Source: Thalassobacillus cyri
Lineage (GTDB): Bacteria > Bacillota > Bacilli > Bacillales > Halobacillaceae
Reading direction: 5' to 3'
Assembly: GCF_900107755.1 (NCBI RefSeq)
Contig: NZ_FNQR01000014.1
Coordinates: 1-64,000, forward strand
DNA length: 64,000 nt
Shown here: piece after piece, positions 1-8,916 of the stretch
Position numbering within the stretch: position 1 is the stretch's first letter
Layout: each line of letters begins with the position of its first letter
Made by a program: the position numbers and the translations under genes
Notes under the pieces: generated by a model
What the model was told of the DNA's origin: nothing
The model's input: only the letters and a program-made list of their open reading frames with translations
Database searches by the model: none

Positions 1-255
1 ATGTTTGCACTGCTAAAGTGCGTTGTTTTATTTCCTCATATAATGAAGAAATTAATTTGACGTACTGGTTGGTTCGTTCAGTTTTCAAAGATCAATTTTT
101 GAGCCTGTCTTTTATCGACAGTAATAGAATTATAGCACATTATCGAAGAAAATGTCAATAGTATAATAGATATTTTCTTCAAAGGGCTTTGTTTGAAAAA
201 CTTTCGCTCAAGAAGCGACAAAACCTATATTACAGATTTTCTTTTTGATTGTCAA
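1..255 (-). promoter_or_regulatory. rRNA operon tandem promoters and leader (reading off left edge)
   Basis: On the minus strand two strong promoters lie in tandem. P1 has TTGACA at 250-255, a 17-bp spacer and TAATAT at 227-232. P2 has TTGACA at 153-158, an 18-bp spacer and TATAAT at 129-134. Downstream the leader contains TGATCTTTGAAAACTGAACG (about 81-100), a phrase typical of Bacillaceae 16S leaders and spacers, and a small hairpin GCACTTTAGCAGTGC near position 8-22. No structural rRNA is inside the window, so a 16S gene just beyond position 1 is inferred. Confidence 0.75.
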
Positions 256-296
256 CACTATATATGAATTTTTTAAGATAGTCTCATAAAAGCAAA

Positions 297-330
297 TGGA
301 GCTGTCCTTCTGTTGTGTAGGACAACTCCA
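297..330 (-). terminator. Terminator after rhodanese-like gene
   Basis: A 12-bp stem (TGGAGTTGTCCT paired with AGGACAGCTCCA, one G-U) is followed on the minus strand by a T-rich stretch. It ends the short rhodanese unit before the rRNA promoters. Confidence 0.6.
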
Positions 331-338
331 TGCATTTA

Positions 339-674
339 TTATGCAGCCGTAACATAATAGATGTTTTTCTTTCTTTTCTTCCGGAAGATATTTGCTGCGA
401 TTCTTGCTCCTCGGAAATCATCGCTTATGACAAGTACGTCTTTTGGGCAATCAAAATGTTCCTTGAGTGCCCGCGGCAAGTAACTAAGCGGAATATTTTC
501 TGCACCCGGATAAGGCGAACGGTGGGCAGAAATATAATCCCGGATATCTATAACACAGAAACGCTCATCTATGACAACTGGTTGTTCGATTTTTTTAAGT
601 TTCCATCTAGGAACAGCATACCGAGTGACAACCACAATTGTCAGACTTATAACTAACGCAATCAATAATTCCAC
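339..674 (-). CDS. Membrane-anchored rhodanese-like protein without catalytic cysteine
   Basis: The 111-residue protein has one N-terminal membrane helix (about residues 3-22) followed by a short rhodanese-like fold. The phrase CVIDIRDYISAHRSPYPGAE matches the family's DxR strand, substrate loop and 'G-A-x-N-I-P' turn. Where active rhodaneses have a CxxGxR loop, this one has SDDFRGAR, so the sulphur-carrying cysteine is missing and sulfurtransferase activity is unlikely. The domain would sit on the cytoplasmic side if the helix is a simple anchor. It lies 19 bp downstream of the intact rhodanese gene and probably shares its transcript. The function is unknown; a binding or scaffold role is a guess. 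Confidence 0.75.
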   Translation of the reverse strand: MELLIALVISLTIVVVTRYAVPRWKLKKIEQPVVIDERFCVIDIRDYISAHRSPYPGAENIPLSYLPRALKEHFDCPKDVLVISDDFRGARIAANIFRKKRKKNIYYVTAA

Positions 675-693
675 TTTCCATTACCCCTTCTAT

Positions 694-1002
694 CTATTTA
701 GGTTGGGTTTCCCCGTCCCAGTTCATCATACCGCCTTCTAAGTTGCGCACCTTGAATCCCTGTTGATCCAAGTACTGGGCAGCGTTCATACTGCGTCCAC
801 CAGAACGGCAAACCATAATATATTCCTGATCTTTATCTAAATTATTTGCAGCTTCTGGAATATCCCCTAAACGAATGTGTTTTGCTTGCGGGATCATTCC
901 TTGCGCTACCTCATCATCTTCTCGAACATCGATGATTTGGACATCTTTATTTTCTTTTATCATATCTTGCACTTCTTCAGGTTTATATTCATGAATAGCC
1001 AT
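694..1002 (-). CDS. ytwF: Single-domain rhodanese (YtwF-like sulfurtransferase)
   Basis: A 102-residue cytoplasmic single-domain rhodanese. It shows IIDVREDDEVAQGMIPQAKH near the N-terminus and the catalytic loop CRSGGRS at about residues 72-78, whose cysteine carries the persulfide. The start is the ATG preceded by AAGGAGGAATGCAAG; a longer in-frame reading upstream lacks a ribosome site and includes this Shine-Dalgarno as codons. The position next to leuS is the same as ytwF in B. subtilis. Rhodaneses of this kind move sulfane sulfur in thiol metabolism, but the physiological partner cannot be told from the sequence. Confidence 0.85.
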   Translation of the reverse strand: MAIHEYKPEEVQDMIKENKDVQIIDVREDDEVAQGMIPQAKHIRLGDIPEAANNLDKDQEYIMVCRSGGRSMNAAQYLDQQGFKVRNLEGGMMNWDGETQPK

Positions 1003-1136
1003 CTTGCATTCCTCCTTAAGAACTTTTACCTTCACTAATTTTAAGCAATTTTTTCATAATGTCAAGGGATAGGTACCGGGGTATGAAAAGCTTATTCATT
1101 TATACTATATCTCATTTACTTATAAATTAAACAAAT

Positions 1137-1172
1137 ATAGCTGAGCGAACCATTAATAGGCTGCTCAGCTAT
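1137..1172 (-). terminator. leuS terminator
   Basis: A perfect 10-bp stem ATAGCTGAGC / GCTCAGCTAT with a 16-nt loop lies just after the leuS stop on the minus strand, followed by a weak T-rich tail. Confidence 0.65.
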
Positions 1173-1176
1173 ATAA

Positions 1177-3591
1177 TTAATTAGCCACGATATTAACAAG
1201 TTTCCCTGGAATAGCGATTACTTTTCTGACTGTCTTCCCTTCCAGCCACTCTTGGATCTTTTCATGCTCAATTGCTTGTTTTTCCAAATCTTCTTTGGAG
1301 GCTTCTTTTGAAACTGTCATCTTGGCACGCACTTTGCCCATTACCTGAATAACAATCTCTACTTCATCTTCAACTAATTTAGACTCATCATAAGCCGGCC
1401 ATTCTTGATAAGCAATTGTACCTTTATTGCCTAATTTGTCCCATAACTCCTCTGCCAGGTGTGGTGCTACAGGTGAAAGAATTTTCACAAAACCTTCTAT
1501 ATATTCTTTTGGCAATACTTCTGCTTTGTAACCTTCATTAACAAACACCATCATCTGGGAAATCCCTGTGTTAAAACGGAGTTCTTCAAAGTTTTCGGTC
1601 ACTTTTTTGACTGTTTCATGATAGACCTTTTCCAGTGTCTTATCTGACCTGTCTGTCACCTTTTCGGATAATTTCTCACCATCAGCAATGATTAGACGGT
1701 AAATACGATCAAGGAATCGGCGTGCGCCATCCAATCCATTAGTCGACCAGGCTACAGAGGCATCAAGTGGTCCCATGAACATTTCATATAAACGAAGGGT
1801 ATCTGCTCCATGGGAATCTACGATATCATCCGGGTTAACAACATTACCTTTAGACTTACTCATTTTTTCGTTATTTTCCCCAAGTATCATCCCTTGGTTA
1901 AATAATTTCTGGAATGGTTCTTTGGTAGGAACGACACCAACATCATATAAAACCTTATGCCAGAAACGGGCATACAATAAATGTAATACAGCGTGCTCTG
2001 CTCCTCCAATGTAGATATCGACAGGCAGCCATTTCTTTAGTTTATCGTAGTCGGCCAGTTTCTCATCATTTTGTGGATCAATATAGCGTAGGTAATACCA
2101 ACAGCTTCCTGCCCATTGTGGCATGGTATTTGTTTCCCGTCGGCCTTTCATTCCTGTTTCCGGATCTGTTACATGAACCCAATTATCAATATTAGCTAAT
2201 GGGGACTCTCCTGTACCAGACGGCTTGATTTCTGTCGTTTTCGGCAATACCAACGGGAGTTCCTGTTCGGGTACAGGGGACATGGAGCCATCTTCCCAAT
2301 GGATCATCGGAATCGGTTCACCCCAGTATCGCTGACGACTGAATAACCAGTCGCGTAGACGATAGGTCGTCTTCTTCTCCCCTTTACCGTTTTCAACAAG
2401 CCAATCGATCGCTTTTTGAATGGCTTCTTCTTTATCAAGCCCATTCAACATACCGGAGTTGATGTGTTTGCCATCCCCAGTATAAGCTTCTTTATCAAGA
2501 TCCCCACCTTCAACCACGGCTATAATCGGTAAGTCATATTTTTGTGCGAATTCATAATCACGTTCATCATGAGCTGGCACGGCCATGATCGCGCCACTTC
2601 CATAAGTCATCAGGACATAGTCTGCCACCCAGATCGGTACCTTGTTGCCATTGATTGGATTGACTGCGTATGTTCCTGTAAATACACCGGTTTTATCTTT
2701 AGCAAGATCGGTACGTTCCAAATCACTTTTTGCTTTTGCAGTTTGCAAATATTCATCTACTTCAGTTTTTTGAGCATCTGTAACAATTTTTTCTACAAGT
2801 GGATGCTCAGGAGCAAGCACCGCATACGTAGCTCCATATAGTGTATCCGGCCGTGTGGTGAATACTTCGAAGCTTTCGTCGTAGCCATCAATATCAAAAA
2901 TTACTTCCGCTCCTTCTGACTTTCCAATCCAGTTGCGTTGCATATCTTTAATGCTTTCCGGCCAATCGAGCTCTTCTAAATCCTCGAGGAGACGATCCGC
3001 ATACTCCGTAATTTTAAGCATCCACTGCTTCATCGGACGTCTTTCCACAGGATGGCCGCCACGTTCGCTTTTTCCATCGATTACTTCCTCATTGGCTAAA
3101 ACTGTACCAAGGGCAGGACACCAGTTGACCGGCACCTCATCCACATAAGCCAACCCTTTTTCATATAGCTTAAGGAAAATCCACTGGGTCCATTTATAAT
3201 AATCCGGATCAGTAGTATTGACTTCACGGTCCCAATCATAAGAAAACCCTAATGATTTAATTTGACGGCGAAAATTATCGATATTCTGTTTCGTAAATTC
3301 AGCTGGATCATTTCCAGTATCAAGGGCATATTGTTCAGCAGGAAGTCCGAATGCATCCCACCCGATTGGATGGAGTACTTCATATCCTTGCATCCTTTTC
3401 ATACGGGAAACAATGTCTGTCGCCGTATACCCTTCCGGATGGCCGACATGCAGTCCTGCTCCCGAAGGATAAGGAAACATGTCAAGTGCATAGAATTTCT
3501 TTTTATCGGATGAAGCATCAGTCTGGAAAGTCTTTTCACTGTACCAGTAGTCCTGCCACTTCTGTTCAATTTTCTTATGGTTAAAAGCCAT
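1177..3591 (-). CDS. leuS: Leucyl-tRNA synthetase
   Basis: The 804-residue class Ia synthetase charges tRNA-Leu in the cytoplasm. The HIGH-type signature is [15 protein letters not shown] (about residues 41-55) and the KMSKS loop is [11 protein letters not shown] (about 575). The editing (CP1) domain lies between them, with [18 protein letters not shown] near 330-350. The C-terminal anticodon-binding part ends in [17 protein letters not shown]. The length is that of bacterial LeuRS. The start ATG is preceded by GGAGGAAAGGCT. The gene is monocistronic between its own T-box leader and a hairpin terminator. Identification is secure. Confidence 0.98.
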   Translation of the reverse strand: MAFNHKKIEQKWQDYWYSEKTFQTDASSDKKKFYALDMFPYPSGAGLHVGHPEGYTATDIVSRMKRMQGYEVLHPIGWDAFGLPAEQYALDTGNDPAEFTKQNIDNFRRQIKSLGFSYDWDREVNTTDPDYYKWTQWIFLKLYEKGLAYVDEVPVNWCPALGTVLANEEVIDGKSERGGHPVERRPMKQWMLKITEYADRLLEDLEELDWPESIKDMQRNWIGKSEGAEVIFDIDGYDESFEVFTTRPDTLYGATYAVLAPEHPLVEKIVTDAQKTEVDEYLQTAKAKSDLERTDLAKDKTGVFTGTYAVNPINGNKVPIWVADYVLMTYGSGAIMAVPAHDERDYEFAQKYDLPIIAVVEGGDLDKEAYTGDGKHINSGMLNGLDKEEAIQKAIDWLVENGKGEKKTTYRLRDWLFSRQRYWGEPIPMIHWEDGSMSPVPEQELPLVLPKTTEIKPSGTGESPLANIDNWVHVTDPETGMKGRRETNTMPQWAGSCWYYLRYIDPQNDEKLADYDKLKKWLPVDIYIGGAEHAVLHLLYARFWHKVLYDVGVVPTKEPFQKLFNQGMILGENNEKMSKSKGNVVNPDDIVDSHGADTLRLYEMFMGPLDASVAWSTNGLDGARRFLDRIYRLIIADGEKLSEKVTDRSDKTLEKVYHETVKKVTENFEELRFNTGISQMMVFVNEGYKAEVLPKEYIEGFVKILSPVAPHLAEELWDKLGNKGTIAYQEWPAYDESKLVEDEVEIVIQVMGKVRAKMTVSKEASKEDLEKQAIEHEKIQEWLEGKTVRKVIAIPGKLVNIVAN

Positions 3592-3620
3592 AGCCTTTCC
3601 TCCATTCTCTTTTTAGATAT

Positions 3621-3904
3621 AAAAAAGCCTCTCATCCCATAACTGGGACGAGAAGCTTGTATTCCCGCGGTACCACCCAAATTGACGTATAACACGTCCT
3701 CTTCAGCATCGGTAACGGCGATGAGCCGACAAAAGCTACTTGCATTCACTTCTGCAACATCCAAGGCGAGTTCATCAGTTACAAGGCCAGCTTACACCTG
3801 CCGCTGACTCTCTGAATTTCTTGCAGGCTGATTACTATTCCTCTTCCAAGTCGTTGTATGAATATATCTATCCGTATCTTAATGAAACGTGCGGGCTTTG
3901 TCAA
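3621..3904 (-). promoter_or_regulatory. Leucine T-box leader with promoter and antitermination hairpin
   Basis: A promoter with TTGACA (3899-3904), a 17-bp spacer and TAAGAT (3876-3881) precedes a T-box leader. The T-box consensus TGGGTGGTACCGCGGG is at 3664-3679. The specifier is in GAACTCGCC, giving CTC (Leu) at 3768-3770, followed by the usual GCCTTGGA context. The intrinsic terminator stem (CTTCTCGTCCCAG against CTGGGATGAGAG-like sequence, then six T) spans 3621-3657. Uncharged tRNA-Leu is expected to bind the specifier and T-box and prevent termination, raising leuS expression. Confidence 0.95.
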
Positions 3905-3920
3905 GCAATGGCAAAAGGAG

Positions 3921-4865
3921 TCACGTAGCGATATCCCTTTTTGTAAAGGAAAAATGGCTGACTAACAAAAATACAATCAAATAGAGCATCAATACCGTTA
4001 CAGAAAACAGCGGGCTGATTCCTTCTATCATTGGATTAGGCTGTAAATATTGGCTAAAGTCCGTATGTGTGAAAAGATAAAACTTGACAAAAGCATATTC
4101 TTGAAACAAGAATACCAGTTGCTGACCGGTAAACATAAGGAAAATCGATAATCCAATGGCTAAAGCGTTGGAACGGGACAGGGTGCCAATCATAAAAGCG
4201 AATGAAGTCATGATGATCATATTTACAAAAGCAAGACCATATAAACGAAGGGATTCAATCCAAACCGACTGTTCCACAATGTTATCGCCAACCATTGTGA
4301 GCAATACACCATCACCTCTTTCAAGAAACATCATCCCTCCAATAATGGCCGCAAGATAGGTAATGAGCGCTAACGTAAGAGAAAATAATAATGTAGTGAA
4401 GTATTTTGCCCACAATATTTTCCCTCTTTTTACAGGACGAATCGTCAATAATTTGATCGTTCCCCACGTAAACTCTGAAGCGACAATACCAGAGGCGATA
4501 ATGACTGTGAATAACACCGCAAATGTAATATTGCTTTTGGAATCCAGTAGATATTGAGTAAAGCCGGTATGTTTGGGAGGAGGGATATCTTCCTCAAGAC
4601 GGTGCTGAGCAATAGCCACCTGATCTTGATAATATATTTTTTCCTCCATATTTTCCGATTGAGCTGCTTGCTGTTCATATACGTTCATTTGCTGGCTGAC
4701 TTGTTCCTCCCATGGCATGGACTGACTTTGTTGATTATTACTCCAGCTGCTCACAAAAGCAAACAAAAATACAGCTCCCATTAAGATGGCAATAAGAATA
4801 TAAGTGCTGTTCCTTTTGAAAATTTTCATCCACTCATTTCGAATGAGACGGCTCATTTCAAACAA
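3921..4865 (-). CDS. ABC-2 type transporter permease
   Basis: A 314-residue integral membrane subunit. The first helix is at about residues 20-40. A polar extracytoplasmic loop of about 75 residues rich in Gln and Glu follows, then about five more helices, beginning NITFAVLFTVIIASGIVASE. The segment FTWGTIKLLTIRPVKRGKIL matches the cytoplasmic coupling region of ABC-2 permeases of the bacitracin/lantibiotic exporter type. Its start overlaps the end of the upstream ATPase gene by 8 nt, so the two are translationally coupled and probably form one exporter. The substrate is unknown; cell-envelope stress or an antimicrobial peptide is possible given the GntR context. Confidence 0.85.
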   Translation of the reverse strand: MFEMSRLIRNEWMKIFKRNSTYILIAILMGAVFLFAFVSSWSNNQQSQSMPWEEQVSQQMNVYEQQAAQSENMEEKIYYQDQVAIAQHRLEEDIPPPKHTGFTQYLLDSKSNITFAVLFTVIIASGIVASEFTWGTIKLLTIRPVKRGKILWAKYFTTLLFSLTLALITYLAAIIGGMMFLERGDGVLLTMVGDNIVEQSVWIESLRLYGLAFVNMIIMTSFAFMIGTLSRSNALAIGLSIFLMFTGQQLVFLFQEYAFVKFYLFTHTDFSQYLQPNPMIEGISPLFSVTVLMLYLIVFLLVSHFSFTKRDIAT

Positions 4866-5781
4866 TTTGTTCCCCTCCTGTCATTTCTAAGAATTCTTCT
4901 TCCAGGGTTTTTTTATGAGGAATGATTTCATAAACATCGATTCCGTTTTCTATGAACGTACGATTGATTTGCGCTGCCTGTTCTTTTTCCAGGTTAATCA
5001 TTAAGCGGTCATCCATTATTTCTACTTCGATATCCTCATCATTATCTTTTACTATTTGCCATGCTTTCTCTTTATCGGATACTTTGAAAAGAAAGACTTT
5101 TCGTTTGTCCTGGTCACTCCCCTGTACAGACCGTATGCTGATTAACTTGCCTTGCTGGATGATTGCGATACGGTCGCACATCAATTCGATTTCTGAAAGC
5201 AAGTGACTGGATACTAAAACAGACACACCATCTTCAGCCGCTATTTTTCTTAAATACATGCGGAATTCTCTTATTCCTGCAGGGTCAAGCCCATTTGTCG
5301 GTTCATCAAGTATCAAAAACTTAGGCTTATGAAGAATAGCTTGGGCAAGGCCTAACCGCTGCCTCATTCCAAGAGAATAAGCTTGTACTTTATCATGAAT
5401 TCTTGACTCTAAACCGACTTGCTTCACTACTTCTTTAATACGCTCTTTGGAAATATTGCCTTGCAAACGGGCAAAGTGGACCAGGTTTTGATAACCAGAC
5501 ATGAATTTGTACATTTCAGGATTTTCGACAATTGCACCGACCTGAGAGATGCTTTTTGTATAATTTTTGTTAAGATGATACCCATCAATGATTACTTCAC
5601 CGGAGGTTGCCTTCATTAAGCCCACCATCATCCGAATCGTTGTTGTTTTTCCTGCTCCGTTGGGTCCTAAAAACCCAGTTACCTGCCCAGGGTAAAGATC
5701 TAAACTCAAGTCATCGATAATTGTTTTACTACCGATTTTCTTCGTTAAGTTTTTCAGTTGGACAACCGGTTGCTCATTCAT
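4858..5781 (-). CDS. ABC transporter ATP-binding protein (BcrA-like)
   Basis: A 307-residue ATPase with Walker A GPNGAGKTT (about residue 40), signature YSLGMRQRLGLAQA, Walker B FLILDEPTNGLDP and the H-loop SSHLLSE. A C-terminal extension of about 80 residues is typical of drug-exporter ATPases. The start chosen is the ATG preceded by AAGGGAGAACTAAAT; an earlier ATG six codons upstream would swallow this ribosome site. It overlaps the preceding ATPase gene by 8 nt. It pairs most likely with the ABC-2 permease immediately downstream. Confidence 0.9.
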   Translation of the reverse strand: MNEQPVVQLKNLTKKIGSKTIIDDLSLDLYPGQVTGFLGPNGAGKTTTIRMMVGLMKATSGEVIIDGYHLNKNYTKSISQVGAIVENPEMYKFMSGYQNLVHFARLQGNISKERIKEVVKQVGLESRIHDKVQAYSLGMRQRLGLAQAILHKPKFLILDEPTNGLDPAGIREFRMYLRKIAAEDGVSVLVSSHLLSEIELMCDRIAIIQQGKLISIRSVQGSDQDKRKVFLFKVSDKEKAWQIVKDNDEDIEVEIMDDRLMINLEKEQAAQINRTFIENGIDVYEIIPHKKTLEEEFLEMTGGEQIV

Positions 5782-6481
5782 ATTTAGTTCTCCCTTCATA
5801 TAATTGCTTCATCCAATCTACGACACTGATTTGATATTCCATTCGGATGTCCTCTGTAGACTGTTGTCCCAGAATCTTTCCTTTTCTTAATACGATCACT
5901 TCATCAAGTAAAGCCTCGATTTCATTAATTTCATGGGTAGTGATAATCAGGGTCTGGCTTTGTAAATCGATATATTGAATCATACCCTGGACAATCGAAG
6001 TGCGCACCATCGGGTCAAGCCCTGAAAAAGGTTCGTCCAGGAGAATATATGGTGCATTCCTGGCAAGAGTGACTGCCATCTTTACTCTTCCCCTATTCCC
6101 TTTGGAGAGATGTTTGATTTTTTCGTCACCTTCTATATGCATTAACCTGAGGATGTCCCTCGCTTTCTCTCGATGGAAATCTTGAAACTGACTTTCATAG
6201 AAGTCCACCAGCTGGTTCACCGTGAAAAAAGGATAGAATTGATCGATATCCGACATATAGGCTACCTTCGTACTTATTTTGCGATCTGCGTGCTTTTCAT
6301 CAATAAGTACTTCTCCATTAGTCGGCTGCAGCAACCCGGCTATCAGCTTAAGCATCGTTGACTTTCCACTCCCATTTTCCCCAATGACTCCAATAATCTT
6401 CCCTATTGGAAAGGAAACATCTATGTCATCTAAAGCCTTTTTCAACAAATACTTTTTTGATACATGCTGCAATTCAATCAT
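5774..6481 (-). CDS. ABC transporter ATP-binding protein (YtrB-like)
   Basis: A 235-residue ATPase with Walker A GENGSGKST, Walker B YILLDEPFSGLDP and H-loop TTHEINE. The signature is degenerate: LSKGNRGRVKMA replaces LSGGQ. That variant is common in YtrB-type ATPases paired with large multi-span permeases. The start ATG follows AGGAAGGAAAACG and overlaps the gntR stop region by 8 nt. It probably powers the permease at the head of the operon, so the operon would encode two distinct ABC transporters under one repressor. Confidence 0.88.
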   Translation of the reverse strand: MIELQHVSKKYLLKKALDDIDVSFPIGKIIGVIGENGSGKSTMLKLIAGLLQPTNGEVLIDEKHADRKISTKVAYMSDIDQFYPFFTVNQLVDFYESQFQDFHREKARDILRLMHIEGDEKIKHLSKGNRGRVKMAVTLARNAPYILLDEPFSGLDPMVRTSIVQGMIQYIDLQSQTLIITTHEINEIEALLDEVIVLRKGKILGQQSTEDIRMEYQISVVDWMKQLYEGRTKYE

Positions 6482-6854
6482 CGTTTTCCTTCCTTTCCTC
6501 CTGGTACTGCGATAGTCCTTCGACCATTTCATCTACAGTGAACCCCAGTTTGCCCATGTCTTGAACAAAGGCTTCTATATACAACTGTTTCATTTCCGTG
6601 CGGAGTTCTTGAAGACGCTCCAGATTTTCTGTGACGAAAGTACCTTGCCCTCGTTTTGTTTCTACGATTCCTAAATGCTCCATCTCTCTATAGACGCGTT
6701 GCATCGTATTCGCATTCACTCCTGTCTCTACTGCAAACTCTCTTACGGATGGTAATTTATCTCCTGCAGTGCGATCACCTCGGATGATTTCACTGGAAAC
6801 TTTATCGATCAACTGCTGATAGATAGGTTTATCCGGCTTGAATTCCATCACCAT
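6474..6854 (-). CDS. GntR-family regulator (YtrA subfamily)
   Basis: A 126-residue regulator with an N-terminal winged helix-turn-helix: KPIYQQLIDKVSSEIIRG, then KLPSVREFA, NANTMQRVYREME and the wing TKRGQGTFV. The C-terminal dimerisation region is only about 50 residues, which defines the small YtrA subfamily. YtrA-type repressors usually control adjacent ABC transporter genes and respond to cell-wall-active antibiotics. Here the gene is second in the operon and a palindromic operator lies over the operon promoter, so autoregulation is likely. The start follows the permease stop by 3 nt. Confidence 0.9.
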   Translation of the reverse strand: MVMEFKPDKPIYQQLIDKVSSEIIRGDRTAGDKLPSVREFAVETGVNANTMQRVYREMEHLGIVETKRGQGTFVTENLERLQELRTEMKQLYIEAFVQDMGKLGFTVDEMVEGLSQYQEERKENDD

Positions 6855-6857
6855 GAC

Positions 6858-7628
6858 TTACACCTCTACCTTTCGATCCATCAAAACAATGCTGAGGATG
6901 TATAAAACAGTAATCGCCAGTACCCAGGCCACTATCTCGCCCAGCACGACAGGAATTCCTCCAGGCATACCTCCATGAACAGTCACTCCAAACACACTTA
7001 ACAGGTCACTAGAAACACTTTCTATATTAATGTTTATATATCCCCATCCGACTATCTGTTCATAAAAAGCTGAAGAACGAATTGTGGAAGTGATTCCAGT
7101 AATAGCTACAAATAAAATAATAGAAATGACGATACTGAGACCGCCGAGATACGTTTTCAATACCTGATGGATGACCCATAAGAACAACAGCAATACCGCC
7201 AGTAATAATGCCTGTCCAATAATAAACATAGTTGCGATAACGACCACCAGGAATAATTCACCGAACGTCAAAACTACCCATTGCTTGGCAGTTAATACAG
7301 TTATTAAACCAAATATCGTCATCGAAACCACCATGAATAATAAGGACTGGAGAAACTTCACTCCGACGAGTATGGCTGCTGATTGCGGATTATGAAGAAA
7401 CAATTGCAACTGGTCTGCTTCCCGGTTCAAACTGTAAATGACCAGTGCCGCTAAAATGAACATATGGAGTACGAGTACTACTCCGGTTATCATAAACAAT
7501 CTAGCCTCTTGTAAGGAACCAGACACACCGATTGCAAACACTAAACCTACAATCAATACTACGAAGTAATAAACTTTCATTAATGCCCATTCTTTTTTCC
7601 ATAAGCCTATAAAAGCTTTCCCTATCAC
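6858..7628 (-). CDS. Multi-span ABC transporter permease, first gene of GntR-controlled operon
   Basis: A very hydrophobic protein of about 256 residues with six or seven predicted helices and a cytoplasmic N-terminal segment FIGLWKKEWALMKVYY. The start is inferred as GTG at 7626-7628 because AAAAGGG lies 9 nt upstream and the promoter -10 and operator occupy the sequence before it. A longer reading from an ATG at 7733 would run through the promoter and operator and has no ribosome site. The neighbours are a YtrA-like regulator and a YtrB-like ATPase, so this is probably the membrane partner of that ATPase. The substrate is unknown. Confidence 0.8.
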   Translation of the reverse strand: MIGKAFIGLWKKEWALMKVYYFVVLIVGLVFAIGVSGSLQEARLFMITGVVLVLHMFILAALVIYSLNREADQLQLFLHNPQSAAILVGVKFLQSLLFMVVSMTIFGLITVLTAKQWVVLTFGELFLVVVIATMFIIGQALLLAVLLLFLWVIHQVLKTYLGGLSIVISIILFVAITGITSTIRSSAFYEQIVGWGYININIESVSSDLLSVFGVTVHGGMPGGIPVVLGEIVAWVLAITVLYILSIVLMDRKVEV

Positions 7629-7648
7629 AGAAACCATCCCTTTTCGCA

Positions 7649-7693
7649 TTAGTGTACTAGTTAAATAGTACACTAATACAAAATTGGAAGCAA
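7649..7693 (-). promoter_or_regulatory. Operon promoter with perfect palindromic YtrA-type operator
   Basis: The minus-strand promoter has TTGCTT (7688-7693), a 17-bp spacer and TACTAT (7665-7670). Overlapping the -10 and start point is an inverted repeat, TTAGTGTACTA at 7649-7659 and TAGTACACTAA at 7666-7676, with perfect 11-bp arms and a 6-bp centre. The half-sites AGTGTA/TACACT are those known for B. subtilis YtrA. It is most likely the binding site of the GntR protein encoded second in the operon. Confidence 0.85.
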
Positions 7694-7735
7694 TAGCATT
7701 TAAGTAAAAAGCTCCCGCTAGTGGGATGAACATGA

Positions 7736-7872
7736 TCAGTGAGATCCCGCAAAGCGAAACCTGAGGAAGCTCACCGCACGCCCATGGAAAACGAGTGATT
7801 TCCCGGACCTCCAGAGACTCTCAACCGTACCAGAAACAGGTTCTCTCGAAACTGAGTCTTTAATTAAAGGGA
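7736..7872. repeat. Partial copy of the large intergenic repeat
   Basis: The sequence from GCAAAGCGAAACCTGAGGAA to TCTCGAAACTGAGTCTT matches the right end of the element at 16260-16388, including the GAGGAAGCTCACCGCACGCC-like core and the end motif. It sits between the ytzC terminator and the transporter promoter and carries no credible gene, although a 79-residue reading frame crosses it. Confidence 0.7.
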
Positions 7873-7921
7873 GCTTAATTGTAAAATCCAGTATGAGATT
7901 TAATAAAGCTAAGCACAAAAA

Positions 7922-7940
7922 AACGGCCGGAGCGGCCGTT
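7922..7940 (-). terminator. ytzC terminator
   Basis: A GC-rich hairpin ACGGCCG-gag-CGGCCGT followed by seven T on the minus strand, directly after the ytzC stop. Confidence 0.8.
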
Positions 7941-7946
7941 CTTAAC

Positions 7947-8225
7947 TTACCGATGTTCCAGGTCATTTTCATCAAGGATCATATCATTCAGACATTGACT
8001 GACTTGCAGATGCAGCCGATGCAATTGATCCTTTTGCTGATGGTTGGAACTATGCATCAATTTATCAATTTCCATTTCTGTCTGTTCCAAGCTTTGTTGT
8101 GCTTCCGTATAACTGGCTGTCAGCGGATAGCCATTCTGGTTGGCAAGAGACAATTCGTATTTCGCTTGCTCTAACCTCTGTTCAGCCTCCTGGATCATCA
8201 TTTCGATCGACGCTCTCGTCGCCAT
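7947..8225 (-). CDS. ytzC: YtzC-like small protein (DUF2524)
   Basis: A 92-residue, charged, helical protein with two predicted coiled-coil segments (EMMIQEAEQRLEQAKYELSL and QSLEQTEMEIDKLMH). Size, sequence character and position beside ytqB agree with YtzC of B. subtilis, whose function is unknown. The start at MATRAS follows GAGGTGATTGCT; the upstream in-frame ATG lacks a ribosome site. It is transcribed divergently from mnmM and ends at a strong hairpin. Confidence 0.8.
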   Translation of the reverse strand: MATRASIEMMIQEAEQRLEQAKYELSLANQNGYPLTASYTEAQQSLEQTEMEIDKLMHSSNHQQKDQLHRLHLQVSQCLNDMILDENDLEHR

Positions 8226-8343
8226 AGCAATCACCTCACCCATTAGCTTGGTTAAAAGTTGTTTTTTCATACGTGGATATTGGTAGTAGCTTCGATCAAT
8301 GCTAAAATTGATTATCATTAATTTTCAGGAAAGAGGAATTAGA

Positions 8344-8916
8344 ATGATATTAAAAAAGGTACTTGCTTTTGCTCATGACTTAATGAAGTCAGCCATCAGG
8401 GCAGGCGATACTGCTGTGGATGCTACTTGCGGAAACGGCCATGACACACAGCTTTTGAGCAAGCTGGTCGGTGAAACAGGACATGTTTATGGTTTCGATA
8501 TACAGGAATCAGCTATCACCAATACACGAGCTAAATTGACAGACACCCAACTGGAACAGGTTACACTCATTCAAGACAGTCATAAAAAAATCGGAACATA
8601 TATAAAAAAAGAGCACATTACCTCCTTGAAAGCAGCGATTTTCAACCTTGGCTATTTGCCAGGGAGCGACAAGTCCATTGTCACTACCCCGGGCTCAACA
8701 TTGTCTGCCATAGAACAACTGCTTGATCTTCTTCAGCCCGAAGGCGTAATCGTATTAGTGGTTTATCACGGTCACCCTGGAGGCACGGAAGAAAAAGACC
8801 AGCTGTTAGAATACGTGCAAAACTTAGACCAGCATTCATTCCATGTACTGCAATATGGATTCATCAATCAGAGAAATGCCCCACCGTTTATACTGGCAAT
8901 TGAAAAACGAAAATAA
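8344..8916 (+). CDS. mnmM: tRNA (mnm5s2U34) methyltransferase
   Basis: A 190-residue class I SAM-dependent methyltransferase. Motif I is DATCGNGHDTQLL (about residues 27-39), motif II FDIQ, and the substrate-side motif is AIFNLGYLPGSDKS. B. subtilis YtqB, in the same position, has been shown to be MnmM, which methylates 5-aminomethyl-2-thiouridine at the tRNA wobble base. The start is the ATG after GAAAGAGGAATTAGA; an in-frame upstream ATG has no ribosome site. The gene ends in a hairpin shared with ytpB on the other strand. Confidence 0.88.
   Translation: MILKKVLAFAHDLMKSAIRAGDTAVDATCGNGHDTQLLSKLVGETGHVYGFDIQESAITNTRAKLTDTQLEQVTLIQDSHKKIGTYIKKEHITSLKAAIFNLGYLPGSDKSIVTTPGSTLSAIEQLLDLLQPEGVIVLVVYHGHPGGTEEKDQLLEYVQNLDQHSFHVLQYGFINQRNAPPFILAIEKRK

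Noticed and set aside
330-656. 108-codon plus-strand frame
   Set aside because: It is the antisense of the rhodanese-like gene, with no ribosome site and an improbable composition.
7736-7975. 79-codon minus-strand frame after the ytzC gene
   Set aside because: It runs through the ytzC terminator and a copy of the intergenic repeat; its start lies inside ytzC and no family is recognisable.
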